From NCBI GenBank assembly GCA_034766995.1, contig CM068313.1, forward strand, positions 907,501 to 971,500: a stretch of DNA of 64,000 nt, written 5' to 3'. Below the pieces are notes generated by a model. That model saw only the letters and a program-made list of their open reading frames with translations, had not been told where the DNA came from and did not search any database. The stretch's first letter is position 1. Each line of letters begins with the position of its first letter. A program made the position numbers and the translations under genes. Positions 44,950 through 57,560 of the stretch are shown here, in pieces. The stretch comes from Acanthacorydalis orientalis (taxonomy: Eukaryota; Arthropoda; Insecta; Megaloptera; Corydalidae).

Positions 44950-45486
44950 TATTTTCGCATGCCGTTGTGTGCCGATTTTAAATTTATGTAAAAAGAGACA
45001 TCGGGCCAATACCAACCAGAATGAATAAATTATCAGATTTTAGGCACTTAGGATATTTTTAGTAGGAAAAACATGTTTTTTCAGCAGAATTTGTACTTTT
45101 TCGATATTCATTGCGGGCCGATTTTAATTTGTGTATAAAAATAGATATAGATTATTAAATAGAATATTAAAATCAGTTTTGTCTAAATATATATATATAT
45201 ATATATATTCCATTAAAATATGCATCGACCAGTATAATATAGTTCTCAGACATCTTAGATACTTTTAGTGGGAAATACATGTTTTTCCAAAGGTTTTTCC
45301 ATGTTTTCGATGTGCATTGTCCAATTTCAGTCTTGTCTAAAAATATATATAGACCATTGAACTACGCATCGACCAGTATGATATAGTTCTCAGATTTGAG
45401 ACATTTTGGATACTTTTAGTGAGAAAAACGTGTTTATCTACCGGTTTTTTTTACCCTTTTTCGATATGCATTGTAATCCTATTTTA
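44950..45486 (+). repeat. Decayed edge copies of the 155-bp satellite
   Basis: TTTCGCATGCCGTTGTGTGC (about 44953), TCGATATTCATTGCGGGCCG (45101), TCGATGTGCATTGTCC (45307) and TCGATATGCATTGTAATCC (45461) recur with spacings of about 148, 206 and 154 bp; the 206-bp gap includes a (TA)n insertion at 45187-45210. Each is preceded by a GTRGGAAAAACATGTTTTT-like phrase. They share period and the A-rich/T-rich layout of the inner array but little identity, so they are old eroded monomers. Confidence 0.6.
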
Positions 45487-46571
45487 ATCGAAATTAACTG
45501 CGAAACGGCTAAATTAATACATGGTTAGATGCATCATAGAATTATCTATCTCATGGTATGCAATTTGATTGAATTAATTTCCAAAAAGGCCTAGTTTTGA
45601 CCGAAAAACTCATTTTTCAGCCAGTTTTTCGCCCACAAGTAAACGAAATTAACAACAAAACCGCTAAATAATTACATAATTAGATGCGTCTTAAAATTAT
45701 CTATCTAATGGTGTGCAATTCGATTGAATTATTTTCCAAAATGGCCTAGTTTTGACCAAAAAACCAATTTTTCAGCCAGTTTTTCGCCCGTAAGTAGCCG
45801 ACATTTATAACAAAACCTCTAAATAATTACATGGTTAGATGCGTCTTAAAATTATCTATCTAATGGTGTGCAATTCGATTGAATTATTTTCCAAAATGGC
45901 CTAGTTTTGACCAAAAAAACCATTTTTCAGCCAGTTTTTCGCCCGTAAGTAGCCGACATTTACAACAAAACCGCTAAATAATTACATGGCTAGATGCGTC
46001 TTAAAATTATCTATCTAATGGTGTGCAATTCGATTGAATTATTTTCCAAAATGGCCTAGTTTTGACCAAAAAAACCATTTTTTAGCCAGTTTTTCGCCCG
46101 TAAGTAGTCGGAATTAACAACAAAACCGCTAAATAATTACATGGTTAGATGCGTCTTAAAATTATCTATCTAATGGTGTGCAATTCGATTGAATTATTTT
46201 CCAAAATGGCCTAGTTTTGACCAAAAAACCCATTTTTTAGCCAGTTTTTCGCCCGTAAGTAGTCGGAATTAACAACAAAACCGCTAAATAATTACATGGT
46301 TAGATGCGTCTTAAAATTATCTATCTAATGGTGTGCAATTCGATTGAATTATTTTCCAAAATGGCCTAGTTTTGACCAAAAAACCAATTTTTCAGCCAGT
46401 TTTTCGCCCGTAAGTAGCCGACATTTACAACAAAACCGCTAAATAATTACATGGCTAGATGCGTCTTAAAATTATCTATCTAATGGTGTGCAATTCGATT
46501 GAATTATTTTCCAAAATGGCCTAGTTTTGACCAAAAAAACCATTTTTCAACCAGTTTTTCAGCTATAAGTA
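45487..46571 (+). repeat. 155-bp satellite, outer subfamily (7 monomers)
   Basis: TTAGATGCRTC-type anchors fall at 45526, 45681, 45836, 45991, 46146, 46301 and 46456, exactly 155 bp apart. Diagnostic words are CCGCTAAATAATTACATGG, TCTATCTAATGGTGTGCAA, TCGATTGAATT, GGCCTAGTTTTGACC and GTTTTTCGCCCGTAAGTAG. The first monomer is more diverged; the rest are about 95% alike. The subfamily switches abruptly to the inner type at about 46560. Confidence 0.95.
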
Positions 46572-49500
46572 GTCGAAATTAAGTGCGAAATGGGTAATGT
46601 CGTATATCGTTAGATGCGTCTTGAAATTATCTATCACGTGGTGTGCGATTCGATCCGATTATTTTCCAAAATGGCCTTATTTTGCCCAAAAAACCCATTT
46701 TTCAAACAGTTTTTCGGCTATAAGTAGTCGAAATTCAGTGCGAAATGGGTAATGTCGTATATCGTTAGATGCGTCTTGTAATTATCTATCACGTGGTGTG
46801 CGATTCGATCCGATTATTTTCCAAAATGGCCTTATTTTGCCCAAAAAACCCATTTTATAACCAGTTTTTCAGCTATAAGTAGTCGAAATTCAGTGCGAAA
46901 TGGGTAATGTCGTATATCGTTAGATGCGTCTTGTAATTATCTATCACGTGGTGTGCGATTTGATCCGATTATATGCCAAAATGGCCTTATTTTGCCCAAA
47001 AAACCCATTTTTCAAACAGTTTTTCGGCTATAAGTAGTCGAAATTCAGTGCGAAATGGGTAATGTCGTATATCGTTAGATGCGTCTTGTAATTATCTATC
47101 ACGTGGTGTGCGATTCGATCCCATTATTTTCCAAAATGGCCTTATTTTGCCCAAAAAACCCATTTTATAACCAGTTTTTCAGCTATAAGTAGTCGAAATT
47201 CAGTGCGAAATGGGTAATGTCGTATATCGTTAGATGCGTCTTGTAATTATCTATCACGTGGTGTGCGATTCGATCCGATTATATGCCAAAATGGCCTTAT
47301 TTTGCCCAAAAAACCCATTTTTCAAACAGTTTTTCGGCTATAAGTAGTCGAAATTCAGTGCGAAATGGGTAATGTCGTATATCGTTAGATGCGTCTTGTA
47401 ATTATCTATCACGTGGTGTGCGATTCGATCCGATTATTTGCCAAAATGGCCTTATTTTGCCCAAAAAACCCATTTTTCAAACAGTTTTTCGGCTATAAGT
47501 AGTCGAAATTCAGTGCGAAATGGGTAATGTCGTATATCGTTAGATGCGTCTTGTAATTATCTATCACGTGGTGTGCGATTCGATCCGATTATTTTCCAAA
47601 ATGGCCTTATTTTGCCCAAAAAACCCATTTTATAACCAGTTTTTCAGCTATAAGTAGTCGAAATTCAGTGCGAAATGGGTAATGTCGTATATCGTTAGAT
47701 GCGTCTTGTAATTATCTATCACGTGGTGTGCGATTCGATCCGATTATATGCCAAAATGGCCTTATTTTGCCCAAAAAACCCATTTTATAACCAGTTTTTC
47801 GGCTATAAGTAGTCGAAATTCAGTGCGAAATGGGTAATGTCGTATATCGTTAGATGCGTCTTGTAATTATCTATCACGTGGTGTGCGATTCGATCCGATT
47901 ATTTTCCAAAATGGCCTTATTTTGCCCAAAAAACCCATTTTATAACCAGTTTTTCAGCTATAAGTAGTCGAAATTCAGTGCGAAATGGGTAATGTCGTAT
48001 ATCGTTAGATGCGTCTTGTAATTATCTATCACGTGGTGTGCGATTCGATCCGATTATATGCCAAAATGGCCTTATTTTGCCCAAAAAACCCATTTTTCAA
48101 ACAGTTTTTCGGCTATAAGTAGTCGAAATTCAGTGCGAAATGGGTAATGTCGTATATCGTTAGATGCGTCTTGTAATTATCTATCACGTGGTGTGCGATT
48201 CGATCCGATTATTTTCCAAAATGGCCTTATTTTGCCCAAAAAACCCATTTTATAACCAGTTTTTCAGCTATAAGTAGTCGAAATTCAGTGCGAAATGGGT
48301 AATGTCGTATATCGTTAGATGCGTCTTGTAATTATCTATCACGTGGTGTGCGATTTGATCCGATTATATGCCAAAATGGCCTTATTTTGCCCAAAAAACC
48401 CATTTTTCAAACAGTTTTTCGGCTATAAGTAGTCGAAATTCAGTGCGAAATGGGTAATGTCGTATATCGTTAGATGCGTCTTGTAATTATCTATCACGTG
48501 GTGTGCGATTCGATCCGATTATTTTCCAAAATGGCCTTATTTTGCCCAAAAAACCCATTTTATAACCAGTTTTTCAGCTATAAGTAGTCGAAATTCAGTG
48601 CGAAATGGGTAATGTCGTATATCGTTAGATGCGTCTTGTAATTATCTATCACGTGGTGTGCGATTCGATCCGATTATATGCCAAAATGGCCTTATTTTGC
48701 CCAAAAAACCCATTTTTCAAACAGTTTTTCGGCTATAAGTAGTCGAAATTCAGTGCGAAATGGGTAATGTCGTATATCGTTAGATGCGTCTTGTAATTAT
48801 CTATCACGTGGTGTGCGATTCGATCCGATTATTTGCCAAAATGGCCTTATTTTGCCCAAAAAACCCATTTTTCAAACAGTTTTTCGGCTATAAGTAGTCG
48901 AAATTCAGTGCGAAATGGGTAATGTCGTATATCGTTAGATGCGTCTTGTAATTATCTATCACGTGGTGTGCGATTCGATCCGATTATTTTCCAAAATGGC
49001 CTTATTTTGCCCAAAAAACCCATTTTATAACCAGTTTTTCAGCTATAAGTAGTCGAAATTCAGTGCGAAATGGGTAATGTCGTATATCGTTAGATGCGTC
49101 TTGTAATTATCTATCACGTGGTGTGCGATTCGATCCGATTATATGCCAAAATGGCCTTATTTTGCCCAAAAAACCCATTTTATAACCAGTTTTTCGGCTA
49201 TAAGTAGTCGAAATTCAGTGCGAAATGGGTAATGTCGTATATCGTTAGATGCGTCTTGTAATTATCTATCACGTGGTGTGCGATTCGATCCGATTATTTT
49301 CCAAAATGGCCTTATTTTGCCCAAAAAACCCATTTTATAACCAGTTTTTCAGCTATAAGTAGTCGAAATTCAGTGCGAAATGGGTAATGTCGTATATCGT
49401 TAGATGCGTCTTGTAATTATCTATCACGTGGTGTGCGATTTGATCCGATTATATGCCAAAATGGCCTTATTTTGCCCAAAAAACCCATTTTTCAAACAGT

Positions 49501-52500
49501 TTTTCGGCTATAAGTAGTCGAAATTCAGTGCGAAATGGGTAATGTCGTATATCGTTAGATGCGTCTTGTAATTATCTATCACGTGGTGTGCGATTCGATC
49601 CGATTATTTTCCAAAATGGCCTTATTTTGCCCAAAAAACCCATTTTATAACCAGTTTTTCAGCTATAAGTAGTCGAAATTCAGTGCGAAATGGGTAATGT
49701 CGTATATCGTTAGATGCGTCTTGTAATTATCTATCACGTGGTGTGCGATTCGATCCGATTATATGCCAAAATGGCCTTATTTTGCCCAAAAAACCCATTT
49801 TTCAAACAGTTTTTCGGCTATAAGTAGTCGAAATTCAGTGCGAAATGGGTAATGTCGTATATCGTTAGATGCGTCTTGTAATTATCTATCACGTGGTGTG
49901 CGATTCGATCCGATTATTTGCCAAAATGGCCTTATTTTGCCCAAAAAACCCATTTTTCAAACAGTTTTTCGGCTATAAGTAGTCGAAATTCAGTGCGAAA
50001 TGGGTAATGTCGTATATCGTTAGATGCGTCTTGTAATTATCTATCACGTGGTGTGCGATTCGATCCGATTATTTGCCAAAATGGCCTTATTTTGCCCAAA
50101 AAACCCATTTTTCAAACAGTTTTTCGGCTATAAGTAGTCGAAATTCAGTGCGAAATGGGTAATGTCGTATATCGTTAGATGCGTCTTGTAATTATCTATC
50201 ACGTGGTGTGCGATTCGATCCGATTATTTTCCAAAATGGCCTTATTTTGCCCAAAAAACCCATTTTATAACCAGTTTTTCAGCTATAAGTAGTCGAAATT
50301 CAGTGCGAAATGGGTAATGTCGTATATCGTTAGATGCGTCTTGTAATTATCTATCACGTGGTGTGCGATTCGATCCGATTATATGCCAAAATGGCCTTAT
50401 TTTGCCCAAAAAACCCATTTTATAACCAGTTTTTCGGCTATAAGTAGTCGAAATTCAGTGCGAAATGGGTAATGTCGTATATCGTTAGATGCGTCTTGTA
50501 ATTATCTATCACGTGGTGTGCGATTCGATCCGATTATTTTCCAAAATGGCCTTATTTTGCCCAAAAAACCCATTTTATAACCAGTTTTTCAGCTATAAGT
50601 AGTCGAAATTCAGTGCGAAATGGGTAATGTCGTATATCGTTAGATGCGTCTTGTAATTATCTATCACGTGGTGTGCGATTCGATCCGATTATATGCCAAA
50701 ATGGCCTTATTTTGCCCAAAAAACCCATTTTTCAAACAGTTTTTCGGCTATAAGTAGTCGAAATTCAGTGCGAAATGGGTAATGTCGTATATCGTTAGAT
50801 GCGTCTTGTAATTATCTATCACGTGGTGTGCGATTCGATCCGATTATTTTCCAAAATGGCCTTATTTTGCCCAAAAAACCCATTTTATAACCAGTTTTTC
50901 AGCTATAAGTAGTCGAAATTCAGTGCGAAATGGGTAATGTCGTATATCGTTAGATGCGTCTTGTAATTATCTATCACGTGGTGTGCGATTTGATCCGATT
51001 ATATGCCAAAATGGCCTTATTTTGCCCAAAAAACCCATTTTTCAAACAGTTTTTCGGCTATAAGTAGTCGAAATTCAGTGCGAAATGGGTAATGTCGTAT
51101 ATCGTTAGATGCGTCTTGTAATTATCTATCACGTGGTGTGCGATTCGATCCGATTATTTTCCAAAATGGCCTTATTTTGCCCAAAAAACCCATTTTATAA
51201 CCAGTTTTTCAGCTATAAGTAGTCGAAATTCAGTGCGAAATGGGTAATGTCGTATATCGTTAGATGCGTCTTGTAATTATCTATCACGTGGTGTGCGATT
51301 CGATCCGATTATATGCCAAAATGGCCTTATTTTGCCCAAAAAACCCATTTTTCAAACAGTTTTTCGGCTATAAGTAGTCGAAATTCAGTGCGAAATGGGT
51401 AATGTCGTATATCGTTAGATGCGTCTTGTAATTATCTATCACGTGGTGTGCGATTCGATCCGATTATTTGCCAAAATGGCCTTATTTTGCCCAAAAAACC
51501 CATTTTTCAAACAGTTTTTCGGCTATAAGTAGTCGAAATTCAGTGCGAAATGGGTAATGTCGTATATCGTTAGATGCGTCTTGTAATTATCTATCACGTG
51601 GTGTGCGATTCGATCCGATTATATGCCAAAATGGCCTTATTTTGCCCAAAAAACCCATTTTATAACCAGTTTTTCGGCTATAAGTAGTCGAAATTCAGTG
51701 CGAAATGGGTAATGTCGTATATCGTTAGATGCGTCTTGTAATTATCTATCACGTGGTGTGCGATTCGATCCGATTATTTTCCAAAATGGCCTTATTTTGC
51801 CCAAAAAACCCATTTTATAACCAGTTTTTCAGCTATAAGTAGTCGAAATTCAGTGCGAAATGGGTAATGTCGTATATCGTTAGATGCGTCTTGTAATTAT
51901 CTATCACGTGGTGTGCGATTCGATCCGATTATATGCCAAAATGGCCTTATTTTGCCCAAAAAACCCATTTTTCAAACAGTTTTTCGGCTATAAGTAGTCG
52001 AAATTCAGTGCGAAATGGGTAATGTCGTATATCGTTAGATGCGTCTTGTAATTATCTATCACGTGGTGTGCGATTCGATCCGATTATTTTCCAAAATGGC
52101 CTTATTTTGCCCAAAAAACCCATTTTATAACCAGTTTTTCAGCTATAAGTAGTCGAAATTCAGTGCGAAATGGGTAATGTCGTATATCGTTAGATGCGTC
52201 TTGTAATTATCTATCACGTGGTGTGCGATTTGATCCGATTATATGCCAAAATGGCCTTATTTTGCCCAAAAAACCCATTTTTCAAACAGTTTTTCGGCTA
52301 TAAGTAGTCGAAATTCAGTGCGAAATGGGTAATGTCGTATATCGTTAGATGCGTCTTGTGATTATCTATCACGTGGTGTGCGATTCGATCCGATTATTTT
52401 CCAAAATGGCCTTATTTTGCCCAAAAAACCCATTTTATAACCAGTTTTTCAGCTATAAGTAGTCGAAATTCAGTGCGAAATGGGTAATGTCGTATATCGT

Positions 52501-55500
52501 TAGATGCGTCTTGTAATTATCTATCACGTGGTGTGCGATTCGATCCGATTATATGCCAAAATGGCCTTATTTTGCCCAAAAAACCCATTTTTCAAACAGT
52601 TTTTCGGCTATAAGTAGTCGAAATTCAGTGCGAAATGGGTAATGTCGTATATCGTTAGATGCGTCTTGTAATTATCTATCACGTGGTGTGCGATTCGATC
52701 CGATTATTTGCCAAAATGGCCTTATTTTGCCCAAAAAACCCATTTTTCAAACAGTTTTTCGGCTATAAGTAGTCGAAATTCAGTGCGAAATGGGTAATGT
52801 CGTATATCGTTAGATGCGTCTTGTAATTATCTATCACGTGGTGTGCGATTCGATCCGATTATATGCCAAAATGGCCTTATTTTGCCCAAAAAACCCATTT
52901 TATAACCAGTTTTTCGGCTATAAGTAGTCGAAATTCAGTGCGAAATGGGTAATGTCGTATATCGTTAGATGCGTCTTGTAATTATCTATCACGTGGTGTG
53001 CGATTCGATCCGATTATTTTCCAAAATGGCCTTATTTTGCCCAAAAAACCCATTTTATAACCAGTTTTTCAGCTATAAGTAGTCGAAATTCAGTGCGAAA
53101 TGGGTAATGTCGTATATCGTTAGATGCGTCTTGTAATTATCTATCACGTGGTGTGCGATTCGATCCGATTATATGCCAAAATGGCCTTATTTTGCCCAAA
53201 AAACCCATTTTTCAAACAGTTTTTCGGCTATAAGTAGTCGAAATTCAGTGCGAAATGGGTAATGTCGTATATCGTTAGATGCGTCTTGTAATTATCTATC
53301 ACGTGGTGTGCGATTCGATCCGATTATTTGCCAAAATGGCCTTATTTTGCCCAAAAAACCCATTTTTCAAACAGTTTTTCGGCTATAAGTAGTCGAAATT
53401 CAGTGCGAAATGGGTAATGTCGTATATCGTTAGATGCGTCTTGTAATTATCTATCACGTGGTGTGCGATTCGATCCGATTATTTGCCAAAATGGCCTTAT
53501 TTTGCCCAAAAAACCCATTTTTCAAACAGTTTTTCGGCTATAAGTAGTCGAAATTCAGTGCGAAATGGGTAATGTCGTATATCGTTAGATGCGTCTTGTA
53601 ATTATCTATCACGTGGTGTGCGATTCGATCCGATTATTTTCCAAAATGGCCTTATTTTGCCCAAAAAACCCATTTTATAACCAGTTTTTCAGCTATAAGT
53701 AGTCGAAATTCAGTGCGAAATGGGTAATGTCGTATATCGTTAGATGCGTCTTGTAATTATCTATCACGTGGTGTGCGATTCGATCCGATTATATGCCAAA
53801 ATGGCCTTATTTTGCCCAAAAAACCCATTTTTCAAACAGTTTTTCGGCTATAAGTAGTCGAAATTCAGTGCGAAATGGGTAATGTCGTATATCGTTAGAT
53901 GCGTCTTGTAATTATCTATCACGTGGTGTGCGATTCGATCCGATTATTTGCCAAAATGGCCTTATTTTGCCCAAAAAACCCATTTTTCAAACAGTTTTTC
54001 GGCTATAAGTAGTCGAAATTCAGTGCGAAATGGGTAATGTCGTATATCGTTAGATGCGTCTTGTAATTATCTATCACGTGGTGTGCGATTCGATCCGATT
54101 ATTTTCCAAAATGGCCTTATTTTGCCCAAAAAACCCATTTTATAACCAGTTTTTCAGCTATAAGTAGTCGAAATTCAGTGCGAAATGGGTAATGTCGTAT
54201 ATCGTTAGATGCGTCTTGTAATTATCTATCACGTGGTGTGCGATTCGATCCGATTATATGCCAAAATGGCCTTATTTTGCCCAAAAAACCCATTTTTCAA
54301 ACAGTTTTTCGGCTATAAGTAGTCGAAATTCAGTGCGAAATGGGTAATGTCGTATATCGTTAGATGCGTCTTGTAATTATCTATCACGTGGTGTGCGATT
54401 CGATCCGATTATTTGCCAAAATGGCCTTATTTTGCCCAAAAAACCCATTTTTCAAACCAGTTTTTCGGCTATAAGTAGTCGAAATTCAGTGCGAAATGGG
54501 TAATGTCGTATATCGTTAGATGCGTCTTGTAATTATCTATCACGTGGTGTGCGATTCGATCCGATTATTTTCCAAAATGGCCTTATTTTGCCCAAAAAAC
54601 CCATTTTATAACCAGTTTTTCAGCTATAAGTAGTCGAAATTCAGTGCGAAATGGGTAATGTCGTATATCGTTAGATGCGTCTTGTAATTATCTATCACGT
54701 GGTGTGCGATTCGATCCGATTATATGCCAAAATGGCCTTATTTTGCCCAAAAAACCCATTTTTCAAACAGTTTTTCGGCTATAAGTAGTCGAAATTCAGT
54801 GCGAAATGGGTAATGTCGTATATCGTTAGATGCGTCTTGTAATTATCTATCACGTGGTGTGCGATTCGATCCGATTATTTTCCAAAATGGCCTTATTTTG
54901 CCCAAAAAACCCATTTTATAACCAGTTTTTCAGCTATAAGTAGTCGAAATTCAGTGCGAAATGGGTAATGTCGTATATCGTTAGATGCGTCTTGTAATTA
55001 TCTATCACGTGGTGTGCGATTCGATCCGATTATATGCCAAAATGGCCTTATTTTGCCCAAAAAACCCATTTTTCAAACAGTTTTTCGGCTATAAGTAGTC
55101 GAAATTCAGTGCGAAATGGGTAATGTCGTATATCGTTAGATGCGTCTTGTAATTATCTATCACGTGGTGTGCGATTCGATCCGATTATTTTCCAAAATGG
55201 CCTTATTTTGCCCAAAAAACCCATTTTATAACCAGTTTTTCAGCTATAAGTAGTCGAAATTCAGTGCGAAATGGGTAATGTCGTATATCGTTAGATGCGT
55301 CTTGTAATTATCTATCACGTGGTGTGCGATTCGATCCGATTATATGCCAAAATGGCCTTATTTTGCCCAAAAAACCCATTTTTCAAACAGTTTTTCGGCT
55401 ATAAGTAGTCGAAATTCAGTGCGAAATGGGTAATGTCGTATATCGTTAGATGCGTCTTGTAATTATCTATCACGTGGTGTGCGATTCGATCCGATTATTT

Positions 55501-57507
55501 TCCAAAATGGCCTTATTTTGCCCAAAAAACCCATTTTATCAACCAGTTTTTCAGCTATAAGTAGTCGAAATTCAGTGCGAAATGGGTAATGTCGTATATC
55601 GTTAGATGCGTCTTGTAATTATCTATCACGTGGTGTGCGATTCGATCCGATTATATGCCAAAATGGCCTTATTTTGCCCAAAAAACCCATTTTTCAAACA
55701 GTTTTTCGGCTATAAGTAGTCGAAATTCAGTGCGAAATGGGTAATGTCGTATATCGTTAGATGCGTCTTGTAATTATCTATCACGTGGTGTGCGATTCGA
55801 TCCGATTATTTGCCAAAATGGCCTTATTTTGCCCAAAAAACCCATTTTATAACCAGTTTTTCAGCTATAAGTAGTCGAAATTCAGTGCGAAATGGGTAAT
55901 GTCGTATATCGTTAGATGCGTCTTGTAATTATCTATCACGTGGTGTGCGATTCGATCCGATTATATGCCAAAATGGCCTTATTTTGCCCAAAAAACCCAT
56001 TTTTCAAACAGTTTTTCGGCTATAAGTAGTCGAAATTCAGTGCGAAATGGGTAATGTCGTATATCGTTAGATGCGTCTTGTAATTATCTATCACGTGGTG
56101 TGCGATTCGATCCGATTATTTGCCAAAATGGCCTTATTTTGCCCAAAAAACCCATTTTTCAAACAGTTTTTCGGCTATAAGTAGTCGAAATTCAGTGCGA
56201 AATGGGTAATGTCGTATATCGTTAGATGCGTCTTGTAATTATCTATCACGTGGTGTGCGATTCGATCCGATTATTTGCCAAAATGGCCTTATTTTGCCCA
56301 AAAAACCCATTTTATAACCAGTTTTTCGGCTATAAGTAGTCGAAATTCAGTGCGAAATGGGTAATGTCGTATATCGTTAGATGCGTCTTGTAATTATCTA
56401 TCACGTGGTGTGCGATTCGATCCGATTATATGCCAAAATGGCCTTATTTTGCCCAAAAAACCCATTTTTCAAACAGTTTTTCGGCTATAAGTAGTCGAAA
56501 TTCAGTGCGAAATGGGTAATGTCGTATATCGTTAGATGCGTCTTGTAATTATCTATCACGTGGTGTGCGATTCGATCCGATTATTTTCCAAAATGGCCTT
56601 ATTTTGCCCAAAAAACCCATTTTATAACCAGTTTTTCAGCTATAAGTAGTCGAAATTCAGTGCGAAATGGGTAATGTCGTATATCGTTAGATGCGTCTTG
56701 TAATTATCTATCACGTGGTGTGCGATTCGATCCGATTATTTGCCAAAATGGCCTTATTTTGCCCAAAAAACCCATTTTTCAACCAGTTTTTCAGCTATAA
56801 GTAGTCGAAATTAAGTGCGAAATGGGTAATGTCGTATATCGTTAGATGCGTCTTGTAATTATCTATCACGTGGTGTGCGATTCGATCCGATTATTTGCCA
56901 AAATGGCCTTATTTTGCCCAAAAAACCCATTTTTCAAACAGTTTTTCGGCTATAAGTAGTCGAAATTCAGTGCGAAATGGGTAATGTCGTATATCGTTAG
57001 ATGCGTCTTGTAATTATCTATCACGTGGTGTGCGATTCGATCCGATTATTTTCCAAAATGGCCTTATTTTGCCCAAAAAACCCATTTTATAACCAGTTTT
57101 TCAGCTATAAGTAGTCGAAATTCAGTGCGAAATGGGTAATGTCGTATATCGTTAGATGCGTCTTGTAATTATCTATCACGTGGTGTGCGATTCGATCCGA
57201 TTATATGCCAAAATGGCCTTATTTTGCCCAAAAAACCCATTTTTCAAACAGTTTTTCGGCTATAAGTAGTCGAAATTCAGTGCGAAATGGGTAATGTCGT
57301 ATATCGTTAGATGCGTCTTGTAATTATCTATCACGTGGTGTGCGATTCGATCCGATTATTTGCCAAAATGGCCTTATTTTGCCCAAAAAACCCATTTTTC
57401 AAACAGTTTTTCGGCTATAAGTAGTCGAAATTCAGTGCGAAATGGGTAATGTCGTATATCGTTAGATGCGTCTTGTAATTATCTATCACGTGGTGTGCGA
57501 TTCGATT

Positions 57508-57560
57508 GAATTATTTTCCAAAATGGCCTTATTTTGCCCAAAAAACCCATTTTTCAACCA
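57508..57560 (+). repeat. Inner-array monomer carrying an outer-subfamily word
   Basis: At about 57505 one monomer reads TTCGATTGAATTATTTTCC, the outer-subfamily form, within an otherwise inner-type unit. It is the first such hybrid in the array. Confidence 0.7.
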
